A stretch of DNA of 36,764 nt from DATDCY01 sp031406795 [NCBI: Candidatus Rokuibacteriota bacterium]. GTDB lineage: Bacteria > JAUVQV01. Below are positions 7,536-14,317 of the stretch, one piece after another (within the stretch, counting starts at the first letter, position 1; each line of letters begins with the position of its first letter). The notes under the pieces were generated by a model. That model worked only from the letters and a program-made list of their open reading frames with translations. It was not told the origin of the DNA and did no database searches. A program made the translations under genes and the position numbers. The DNA lies in NCBI GenBank assembly GCA_031406795.1, contig JANOHV010000218.1, forward strand, positions 1 through 36,764, given 5' to 3'.

Positions 7536-8462
7536 TCAGCCGTGGTAATGATCGGGCTCCGGGTGGATCGAATCGATAAGGGTGCGGTCGAATATCTCCT
7601 GTTCTGCGACCTCGCGGCCGATGTAGCCGAGCCGCCTGAGCGCTCGTGCGAACGTCATCGTCGCGGCGACGTACGGTTCGGTCAGCCGGGCACAGTAGTG
7701 CGGCGAGACTTGAAGCGTCTCGAGGATAAAGTCCCTGTCGATGATCCCGACATGCGCCGCGATGTCCCTGGCGGCCGAATCCGGATCCGACCGAAAGACG
7801 GCAGTCGCTTCCTCGTGCAGCCGCAGGAACCGCTCCACACAAGAGCGGTGATCTTCGAGAAATGGTCGGGAGACAATGACCCCGTAGCTGGGATTGCCGG
7901 GCCAGAGCCGGGAGGGCGGATAGAGAATCCTGCCGCCGGCAAAGCGGCGGATCGCGACGGCGAGCGCCGGCGTCCCGACAGCGGCGGCCACTTCATTGTT
8001 GACAACGGCCTCGGTCACCAGATCGGCCCATGGGTAGTTCACGACCTCGATCTTGCCGGAGAGATCGTGTCGTTCAAGACAGTCCTTGAGGATGACGTCG
8101 TGTATCGACCCCGTACCCGGCACGCCGAGTTTCAAGCCATCGAACTGACGGAGAACGTCTCCGAGGTCGTCGAGTTCCGGGAAGCCCCGCCAGCAGTCCC
8201 TGCCGGCCATCACGGTGCCTTCGATGTGCCCGCCCGCCACACAGACCACGCTGCTCCCACGCTCGATGCCGATGATCGCGGGCGGCAACCCGATGTAGGC
8301 CAGATCGAGCTCGCCGCGGCCGAAAGACGCCATGATCGCGGGCCCCGTCCCCATGAGCCGCCACTCGACGCCGACGCCGAGCCGCTCCGGCACGGTGCCT
8401 CGAGCCATGAGCAGCACGGCGGTGTGGTAGAAGGTCGACAGGTGCCCGATTCGAACGATCAT
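7536..8462 (-). CDS. Solute-binding-fold (NMT1/SsuA/THI5-like) protein without signal peptide
   Basis: 308 residues starting MIVRIGHLSTFYHTAVLLMA, directly in the first strand of the periplasmic-binding-protein fold. Motifs typical of the sulfonate/taurine/HMP binding family follow: GELDLAYIGLPPAI, GLKLGVPGTGSIHDVIL, and a hinge near NEVAAAVGTPALAVAI. There is no signal peptide or lipobox, and no ABC permease or ATPase genes lie nearby. It may therefore be cytosolic: a binding sensor or, like THI5, MqnA and MqnD of the same fold, an enzyme. It is encoded opposite to the cluster, convergent with the dsrE-like gene and divergent from the cysteate-synthase-like gene. A start upstream at 8481 in another frame is not supported. 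Function unknown. Confidence 0.75.
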   Translation of the reverse strand: MIVRIGHLSTFYHTAVLLMARGTVPERLGVGVEWRLMGTGPAIMASFGRGELDLAYIGLPPAIIGIERGSSVVCVAGGHIEGTVMAGRDCWRGFPELDDLGDVLRQFDGLKLGVPGTGSIHDVILKDCLERHDLSGKIEVVNYPWADLVTEAVVNNEVAAAVGTPALAVAIRRFAGGRILYPPSRLWPGNPSYGVIVSRPFLEDHRSCVERFLRLHEEATAVFRSDPDSAARDIAAHVGIIDRDFILETLQVSPHYCARLTEPYVAATMTFARALRRLGYIGREVAEQEIFDRTLIDSIHPEPDHYHG

Positions 8463-8640
8463 GGGACTGTAGTAGCCTCATGCCGGGCCGGCGTCAAGGC
8501 GGGCGGGAGACTTGGCTGCCCCGCCCGGGGTTGCCGCGTTGCCGGCCGCTGTGATACGTATTTGCCATGAGAACCGCGTTCCGCTGCACGAGCGACAGTC
8601 GCCCCGCGCGTTGCGACGAGCGCGATACGGACAATCCCTC

Positions 8641-9900
8641 ATGAGCCACTTCGGACTGCGGTGCCGCAAATGCGCAAAGCTACTCCAGGACACCTACTGC
8701 GCGTTCTGCGAGCACTGCCGCGACGCGCTGCTCGTGAGCGACTACGGCGGCGCGCGGTTTTCGGAAATGAGCGGGGAGGGGATCTGGCGATTCAACTGGC
8801 TCCCGGTGCACGCGCCCTCCTTTGCGCAGCCGGGGCCCAGCGTCTACCGATCCCGCGGGCTCGCGATGCACTTCGGGCTCGAAAACCTCTCCGTGGTGTT
8901 CAATGGCTACTGGCCGGAGAAAGGCGCTTTTCTCGAGACCTGCACCTTCAAAGAGTTCGAAGCCTCGGTGGTGTTGCAGAACGCGCGGGAGAATGGCGTC
9001 GAGGGGCTGACCGTCGCATCGGCGGGAAACACAGCGCGATCTTTCGCGTACCTTTCGGCGCAGACCGGCTACCCGGTGGTCATCGTGGTGCCGGCGATGT
9101 GCCTGACCGAGATGTGGTACCACAAGCGATCAAAGGACGTCCCCACGGTTGTGGTCGCCGACGGCGACTACTCCGACTCGATCGACGTCGCCCGGCGGAT
9201 TGCGGCGACTCTCGGATTTCCGTTCGAAGGCGGCGTCAAGAATGTCGCCAAGCGTGACGGACTCGGCCTGGTGCTGCTCGAGGCGGTGGCTGCGCTGAAG
9301 AGCCTCCCGGGCCACTACTTCCAGGCGGTGGGAAGCGGCACGGGAGCCATCGGTGTCTGGGAGATGAGTGAGCGTTTTCTCGCCGATGGGCGGTTCGGCT
9401 CCCGGCTCCCGGTTCTGCACCTGGCGCAGAACCTGCCGTTTGCGCCGATGACAAAGGCCTGGGCGCGCCAGGAGCGGCACCTCGAGCCGGCGGATCTGTT
9501 GCCGGAGCTGATCCCCGAGATCACGACGAGAGTACTCTCCACGCGTTATCCGGCGTACACGATCGCAGGCGGCGTCTATGATGCCCTCACCGCCACCCGG
9601 GGGAGGATGTACGGCGTGCGCAATGGGGAGGTCTACGCGGCGATGGAGTTGTTCCGTCGGCTGGAGGGAGTCGATATCGTCCCCGCTGCCGGGGTTGCCG
9701 TTGCCGCGCTGGCGCAGGCAGTCGCCGCCGGCGTGCTGCGGCCGGACGAGACCGTGGTGCTGAACATCACCGGCGGCGGGGAAACGAACCTGGCGCCGGA
9801 GCTCATGACCCGGACGCTGCGCCAGCACATCGTGTCGAAGGCGATCACGCACAAGGAAATCAAGGAGCTGCTGTGTCCCGTCCTGAAGAAGAGCTGCTAG
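8641..9900 (+). CDS. Cysteate-synthase-like, threonine-synthase-family PLP enzyme
   Basis: 419 residues, close to the length of archaeal cysteate synthase. An N-terminal zinc-ribbon-like segment has C8-x2-C11, C20-x2-C23-x2-C26. The PLP lysine is K104 in CTFKEFEA, where true threonine synthases have SFKDRG. The phosphate-binding ASAGNTARS loop follows, then the GSGTGAIG glycine loop. In Methanosarcina this enzyme makes L-cysteate from O-phosphoserine and sulfite. The immediate overlap with a ComDE-type decarboxylase strongly supports that reading. Alternative: a PLP synthase using sulfide from the thiocarboxylate carrier encoded downstream. The ATG at 8641 is chosen because the Cys motif starts right after it; its ribosome binding site is weak. 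Confidence 0.78.
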   Translation: MSHFGLRCRKCAKLLQDTYCAFCEHCRDALLVSDYGGARFSEMSGEGIWRFNWLPVHAPSFAQPGPSVYRSRGLAMHFGLENLSVVFNGYWPEKGAFLETCTFKEFEASVVLQNARENGVEGLTVASAGNTARSFAYLSAQTGYPVVIVVPAMCLTEMWYHKRSKDVPTVVVADGDYSDSIDVARRIAATLGFPFEGGVKNVAKRDGLGLVLLEAVAALKSLPGHYFQAVGSGTGAIGVWEMSERFLADGRFGSRLPVLHLAQNLPFAPMTKAWARQERHLEPADLLPELIPEITTRVLSTRYPAYTIAGGVYDALTATRGRMYGVRNGEVYAAMELFRRLEGVDIVPAAGVAVAALAQAVAAGVLRPDETVVLNITGGGETNLAPELMTRTLRQHIVSKAITHKEIKELLCPVLKKSC

Positions 9901-11021
9901 GGATCCTCAGCGCAAACGGTACGGACTTCACGGCCTCGCTGCCCTGCGAGAAGATCAAAGTCCTGCTCGAGATGCTCGGCAGGACGTTTCCCCACGTGCC
10001 GCTCACGCGCGAAGAAGAGGGGGTGGGGATCTGCGCCGGCGCTTCCCTCGCGGGCCGCCGGCCGGCGATGTTCGTTCAAAGCTCCGGCATTGGCAACATG
10101 ATCAACGCGCTTCTCTCGTTGACCGATTTCTACGAGCTGCCGCTGGCGCTCTTCGTGAGCCGTCGCGGCGTTTACCAGGAGCGGATCGCCGCACAGCTGC
10201 CGATGGGTCTGCGGCTACCCGGCATGCTCGACGGCGCAGGGATTCCGTGGACAGAGGTCAACGTTCGCGGGGATCTTGCGGCGGTGGCGCGCATTTTGCC
10301 GCAGGTCTATGAACGCGGCGGCATTCACGCCTTTCTGATGAGTCCAGCGGTGTGGGAGGATTCCGAGTGCCAGGGTGGTGGTGCGCCAGCGATCGGTGCT
10401 CGGCGGTCGTGCCGGCCGGAATGCCCCGAACCGACCGGAGGGTGCCGCCGCCCGATCCCGGTACACACTCGTTTCGAGATCCTGCGGCTGATCGCCCCGC
10501 AGCTCGAGGGGAAGGTCGTCGTCTGCAACCTTGGCGCCCCCTCGAAGGAGTTGTACTCCCTGCGGCACCAGCCGTCGAATTTCTACATGCTCGGCAGCAT
10601 GGGCATGGTTACGCCGATCGGTCTCGGGGTGGCGCTCTCGACGCTGCGGGAGGTCGTGGTCATCGACGGCGACGGCAGCCTGCTGATGAACCCAGGCACG
10701 CTCGCGGTGTGCGCGGCCGCGGCGCCGAAGAATCTGACCATTCTCGCCATCGACAACGGGGCCTACGGTTCGACCGGCAGCCAGCCGACCCACGCGGCCA
10801 CCTGCGTCGACCTCGAGCAGGTGGCGCACGGGTTCGGCGTCGCGAATACCCTGAAGACGGCGGGGGGGGCGGATCTGATCGCGGCGATGGGCACGTGCGG
10901 GGAAGGCCCGCTGTTCGTTCACGCGCTTGCCGTGCCGGGAAATGCGGAGGTTCCGAATATTCCACTGGATCAACTGGAGAACAAGCGCCAGGTGATGGCA
11001 TTTCTTCACGCAGGCTGCTAG
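9873..11021 (+). CDS. comDE: Fused sulfopyruvate decarboxylase (ComD-ComE)
   Basis: 382 residues from a GTG with AAGGAG at 9862-9867, overlapping the cysteate-synthase-like gene by 28 bases. The N-terminal half matches ComD: ASLPCEKI, the TREEEGVGICAGASLAG catalytic-Glu region and QSSGIGNMINAL. The C-terminal half matches ComE: APSKELY, FYMLGSMGMVTPIGLG and the thiamine-diphosphate GDG motif (GDGSLLMNPG, then AIDNGAYGSTG). A Cys-rich linker (residues about 160-190) joins them. The reaction is sulfopyruvate to sulfoacetaldehyde plus CO2, the step before coenzyme M in archaea. Phosphonopyruvate decarboxylase is the closest alternative, but no PEP mutase or phosphonate gene is present. Confidence 0.88.
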   Translation: MSRPEEELLGILSANGTDFTASLPCEKIKVLLEMLGRTFPHVPLTREEEGVGICAGASLAGRRPAMFVQSSGIGNMINALLSLTDFYELPLALFVSRRGVYQERIAAQLPMGLRLPGMLDGAGIPWTEVNVRGDLAAVARILPQVYERGGIHAFLMSPAVWEDSECQGGGAPAIGARRSCRPECPEPTGGCRRPIPVHTRFEILRLIAPQLEGKVVVCNLGAPSKELYSLRHQPSNFYMLGSMGMVTPIGLGVALSTLREVVVIDGDGSLLMNPGTLAVCAAAAPKNLTILAIDNGAYGSTGSQPTHAATCVDLEQVAHGFGVANTLKTAGGADLIAAMGTCGEGPLFVHALAVPGNAEVPNIPLDQLENKRQVMAFLHAGC

Positions 11022-11055
11022 AGCCGACCGGTTTCCCGCCGGGGGCTCTTCCCCG

Positions 11056-11084
11056 TTGACAAGACTCATGCGGAAGATGATATT
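11056..11084 (+). promoter_or_regulatory. Possible sigma-70 promoter before the thiF-like gene
   Basis: Perfect -35 TTGACA (11056-11061), 17-base spacer and -10 GATATT (11079-11084). It lies in the 132-base gap between comDE and the thiF-like gene, so the sulfur-carrier genes may have their own promoter. Confidence 0.4.
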
Positions 11085-11153
11085 CACCGCCAGATGGTGG
11101 ACCAACAAGATCATTCAGGCGACAGGACGCTGGAGAAACCTCGGGTCTGAGTC

Positions 11154-11954
11154 ATGGAATTCACGGAAGAGCAGATCCTCCGCTACAGCCGTCACCTCAT
11201 TCTCCCCGAGGTCGGGGGCGATGGGCAGGAACGACTCCTGAACGCGAAGGTGGCGCTCGTGGGGGCCGGCGGTCTGGGCTCCCCGGTCGGGTATTATCTC
11301 GCCGCGGCGGGGGTCGGCACCATCGGCGTGATCGACGACGACCGGGTGGAATTCTCGAATCTCCAGCGCCAGATCGCCCACAGCACGCGGCAGGTCGGCA
11401 CGCTCAAAGCCGAGTCGGCCAAGACGACCTGGGAGGCGCTCAACGGCGACGTGCGAGTGATCGCCCACGCGACGCGGCTCACGGCCGCGAACATCCGCGA
11501 AATCATCGGGGAGTACGACATCGTCGCGGACGGCAGCGACAATTTCCCGACGCGCTACCTGGTGAACGACGCCTGTGTCATGATGAAAAAAACGCTGATC
11601 AGCGCCGCGGTCTTCCGCTTCGAGGGGCAGGTGATGGGGATTTACCCAGGAGAAGGTCCGTGCTACCGCTGTCTCTTCGAAACCCCGCCGCCGGCCGGCA
11701 TGGTGCCCTCCTGCCAGGAGGCCGGCGTTCTCGGCGTGGTGCCCGGCGTCATCGGCACGCTGCAGGCGACGGAAGTGCTCAAGGCGATCCTGGGCATCGG
11801 CGACCCGCTGCGCGGCCGTCTACTGATCTGGAACGCGCTTGAGATGAGCTTCACGACCGTGAATGTCCCGCGCAACCACGAGTGCCCGGTCTGCGGCGAC
11901 CACCCGACGATCATCAACCTGCTCGGCGGCGAACGCTCCTGCAGCATGGGATGA
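11154..11954 (+). CDS. ThiF/MoeB/HesA-family adenylyltransferase for a sulfur carrier
   Basis: 266 residues, full length for MoeB/ThiF without a rhodanese domain. The nucleotide-binding loop is GAGGLGS (37-43), followed by IDDDRVEFSNLQRQ. Zinc ligands are C170-x2-C173 and C244-x2-C247, and the Cys loop is C187 in SCQEAGVLG. It adenylates the C-terminal glycine of a ubiquitin-like carrier so that sulfide can be loaded as a thiocarboxylate. The adjacent JAMM protease and carrier make a HcyF/HcyD/HcyS- or CysO/Mec-type set rather than a Moco set; no moaE or thiG is near. Its stop overlaps the next start (ATGA). Confidence 0.9.
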   Translation: MEFTEEQILRYSRHLILPEVGGDGQERLLNAKVALVGAGGLGSPVGYYLAAAGVGTIGVIDDDRVEFSNLQRQIAHSTRQVGTLKAESAKTTWEALNGDVRVIAHATRLTAANIREIIGEYDIVADGSDNFPTRYLVNDACVMMKKTLISAAVFRFEGQVMGIYPGEGPCYRCLFETPPPAGMVPSCQEAGVLGVVPGVIGTLQATEVLKAILGIGDPLRGRLLIWNALEMSFTTVNVPRNHECPVCGDHPTIINLLGGERSCSMG

Positions 11955-12391
11955 GCACTGCCGCCCTGACGATGGCCGGTGATGTACTTGCGGCAATCCT
12001 CGAACATTGCCGCCGGGAACTGCCGAACGAGGCGTGCGGGATCCTCGGCGGCAGGGCCGGCAGGGTCGAGAGCGTCCATCCGGTGCAAAGTGCGCACCCG
12101 AGTCCTTCGCGTTTCGCTATGGAACCGACGGCGCAGTTCCTGGCGATGGACGAGGTGAGCCGCGCTGGCCGGGAACTGGTGGGGATCTATCACTCTCACC
12201 CGGGCGGGCCTGCCGTTCCGTCAACTACCGACCTGCAGGAGGCCTGCTGGCCGGGGACGACGTTGCCGAATTACCCCGAGGCAATTCAGGTGATTGTGTC
12301 GCTCCTGGAGCGCGCCGCACCGGTCGTGAGGGGGTACGCAGCGGATCGGGGGATGTTCGTTGAAGTGCCGATTATCATTGACGAACGATAA
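11951..12391 (+). CDS. JAMM/Mov34 metalloprotease (Mec+/HcyD-like)
   Basis: 146 residues. Complete JAMM zinc site: E27 in ELPNEACG, then HSH (H81, H83), x7, S91 and D94 in HSHPGGPAVPSTTD. Bacterial stand-alone JAMM proteins cleave the isopeptide-like bond between a ubiquitin-like sulfur carrier and newly made cysteine (Mec+), or trim extra residues from the carrier tail to expose Gly-Gly (HcyD type). The carrier encoded next ends in GG plus two residues, which favours a trimming role. It is translationally coupled to the ThiF-like gene by ATGA. Confidence 0.88.
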   Translation: MSTAALTMAGDVLAAILEHCRRELPNEACGILGGRAGRVESVHPVQSAHPSPSRFAMEPTAQFLAMDEVSRAGRELVGIYHSHPGGPAVPSTTDLQEACWPGTTLPNYPEAIQVIVSLLERAAPVVRGYAADRGMFVEVPIIIDER

Positions 12392-12421
12392 GCAGTTGGA
12401 TGACACAATGCGGAGGAGCTC

Positions 12422-12700
12422 ATGCCGGTCACCGTCAGGATTCCCACGCCGCTGCAGCGGTTCTCGGGTGGCAAGTTGAATGTGTCGTGCAGCGCGACGA
12501 GCATCGAGGGATTGTTGGAAGCCCTGGAGATGGCGCACCCGGGGATGAAGGAACGACTGACCGTTGGCGGTAAGGTTCGTCCCTTCATCAATATCTATGT
12601 CAACGGCGAGGACATCCGCACCCTTGACGCGGAGGCCAGTGTGCTCAAAGATGGCGACACAGTCGCGATCATTGCCGCCATTGCGGGTGGTCACGGATAG
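12422..12700 (+). CDS. ThiS/MoaD/CysO-like sulfur carrier with GGHG tail
   Basis: 92 residues, with an excellent GGAGGAG ribosome binding site. It has a beta-grasp fold with the usual features: VRIPTPLQRF start, SIEGLLEAL helix, INIYVNGEDIR and LKDGDTVAIIAAIAGG end. The C-terminus is GGHG rather than a bare GG, so the carrier must lose two residues before the ThiF-like enzyme can activate it. The JAMM protease next door is the obvious candidate. The likely product is a protein thiocarboxylate delivering sulfide to a biosynthetic PLP or reductive enzyme. It is the last gene of the sulfur cluster. Confidence 0.87.
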   Translation: MPVTVRIPTPLQRFSGGKLNVSCSATSIEGLLEALEMAHPGMKERLTVGGKVRPFINIYVNGEDIRTLDAEASVLKDGDTVAIIAAIAGGHG

Positions 12701-12715
12701 CGCCTCTTACGTTTA

Positions 12716-12739
12716 GCGACCGTCATCAAGGACCGTCGC
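12716..12739 (+). terminator. Weak hairpin after the sulfur-carrier gene
   Basis: GCGACCGTC pairs with GACCGTCGC (one mismatch) around ATCAAG, 16 bases after the stop. No T tract follows. It may mark the end of the sulfur operon. Confidence 0.3.
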
Positions 12740-12815
12740 ACTGAAGGGGCAGGCCTCAAAGTCGCGGGGGGGGTGATTGGAGGGTATAACCGGCAGGAGA
12801 GGCACTTCGATTGCG

Positions 12816-12850
12816 GAATAGTCTCCAGTACGCTGAAGAATAGTCTTCAG
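12816..12850. promoter_or_regulatory. Tandem enhancer sites for a sigma-54 activator
   Basis: GAATAGTCTCCAG at 12816-12828 and GAATAGTCTTCAG at 12838-12850, 22 bases apart, that is two helical turns on one DNA face. The second is part of a perfect dyad CTGAAGA-ATAG-TCTTCAG (12833-12850). They lie about 85-105 bases before the predicted start of the efflux operon, the usual place for NtrC-family enhancers. Confidence 0.6.
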
Positions 12851-12901
12851 CCCTCTTCGATCTGCCCTGACTTAAGTATCTTAATACTGATAGTTACCTG
12901 C

Positions 12902-12918
12902 TTGGCATCACAATTGCT
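12902..12918 (+). promoter_or_regulatory. Sigma-54 promoter of the metal efflux operon
   Basis: TTGGCATCACAATTGCT: TGGCAT-N5-TTGCT with GG and GC 12 bases apart, one mismatch from consensus. Transcription would start near 12928, just before AGGAGGAGGAAGGC and the ATG at 12947. Confidence 0.75.
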
Positions 12919-12946
12919 TTCCAGTAGATCACAGGAGGAGGAAGGC

Positions 12947-14317
12947 ATGACGAGCGACATCCGGAGCTGGACGACGGCAACAAGAACGGTCGCCATGATC
13001 GCCGGCGTCGCGCTGGTCGTGCTGGCGTGCTCGCCGACGGCGCGGGCGGAGACTCCCCCGGGAGCACCAGTTCACGTTGCGGAGGCGGCCGCCCTCGAAG
13101 CAAACCTGGCCGGGAAGGCGGCGCTGAGCGACCTCGTCGCCATCGCTTACCAATCCAATCCGATGATCCGCGCGGCGCGCGCCGAGTGGCGCGGCACCGT
13201 AGAGAAGTACCGCGTCGACACGTCCTGGCCCGAACCCGAGCTGATGGCGGAGGGGATGTACGCTGCGGACACCCTGGGCGAGACGACAAGACCGATGGGC
13301 TGGAGCCTCGGACTGACTCAGGCGATCCCGCTGTGGGGCCGTCAGGGGAGCGCCGGAAGACTGAGCAGCGCCGAAGCGAAAATCGCCAGGCTCAAGCTGG
13401 ACGCCACGCTCCGGGACGTCGTTGTCCAGATCCGCCAGTCTGCCGCCGAGCTGCGCTACCTCGAGACGGCCGTGGAAATCGTGCAGGGCCAGCAGTTGCT
13501 GCTCGGAAAACTGACGGCGGCGGGTGCCGCGGCCTACACCGCGGAGCGCGCCGGCCTCTACGAAGTGATGAAGGCGCGCGCGCAGTCCGGTCAACTCGAT
13601 TACGACGCCCTGCTCCTCGAGGAGTCGGCGCGCACGGAAAAGGCGCGGCTCAACGCCCTGCTCCATCGCGCCCCGGACGCGCCGATCGGGCCGATCACGG
13701 CGGAGCCGGCCCGGCCCGTGTTGTACGAGCTCCACGAAATCGATGCGTTGGCCGACGCCAACGCCGAGGACCTGCGGATCGCCCGCGCCGAGGTGGAGCG
13801 CAGCGAGGCGATGGCGGACCTCACGCAATACGAAACCCTCCCGGGATTCAAGCTCGGGCTCTCCTATGGACTGGCGAACGAGGTGAATCAGGTCGGGATT
13901 CAGGCCACCGTGATGCTGCCCCTGCGGCGGGGGAAGAACGCCGGGCTGCTCGGCGCGGCCCGGGCCGACAGCGACAAGATGCGGGCGATGTACGGCGCAA
14001 AGATGAATGACACCCGCACCGCGGTCCGGGATCTCGCTTTTCGGCTCAAGAACGCCGAGCGGCTCGTGAGCCTCTACCGTGACGACCTCACCCCGCAGGC
14101 CGAACGCGCCCTGCAAACGGCGCAGACCCGCCTCGCTCAGGGTCTCGGCGGCCTCGGCGACGCCGCGGAGGCGCAGAGCGCCTGGTACGGCTTCCGGCTG
14201 GCTCTTGCGCGCGCGGAGGCGGATCGCACCGTCATGCTGGCGAGACTCGAAGCGCTCGCGGGCCGCAGCCTGACCGAACGCGAGGACGCTGTCGTCCGCC
14301 CGGAGGAGGCGAAATGA
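12947..14317 (+). CDS. TolC/CusC-like outer-membrane efflux protein, first copy
   Basis: 456 residues starting after AGGAGGAGGAAGGC; a cleavable signal sequence covers about residues 1-35 (VAMIAGVALVVLACSPTARA). The body is alpha-helical with the OEP repeat pattern (ALSDLVAIAYQSNPMIRAARAEW near the N-terminus, then LGLTQAIPLWGRQ). A second half-repeat has NTRTAVRDLAF-type helices. It would form the trimeric outer-membrane duct for the RND pump encoded downstream. First gene of a sigma-54-driven operon, and it overlaps the next gene by ATGA. Metal specificity cannot be read from it. Confidence 0.85.
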   Translation: MTSDIRSWTTATRTVAMIAGVALVVLACSPTARAETPPGAPVHVAEAAALEANLAGKAALSDLVAIAYQSNPMIRAARAEWRGTVEKYRVDTSWPEPELMAEGMYAADTLGETTRPMGWSLGLTQAIPLWGRQGSAGRLSSAEAKIARLKLDATLRDVVVQIRQSAAELRYLETAVEIVQGQQLLLGKLTAAGAAAYTAERAGLYEVMKARAQSGQLDYDALLLEESARTEKARLNALLHRAPDAPIGPITAEPARPVLYELHEIDALADANAEDLRIARAEVERSEAMADLTQYETLPGFKLGLSYGLANEVNQVGIQATVMLPLRRGKNAGLLGAARADSDKMRAMYGAKMNDTRTAVRDLAFRLKNAERLVSLYRDDLTPQAERALQTAQTRLAQGLGGLGDAAEAQSAWYGFRLALARAEADRTVMLARLEALAGRSLTEREDAVVRPEEAK

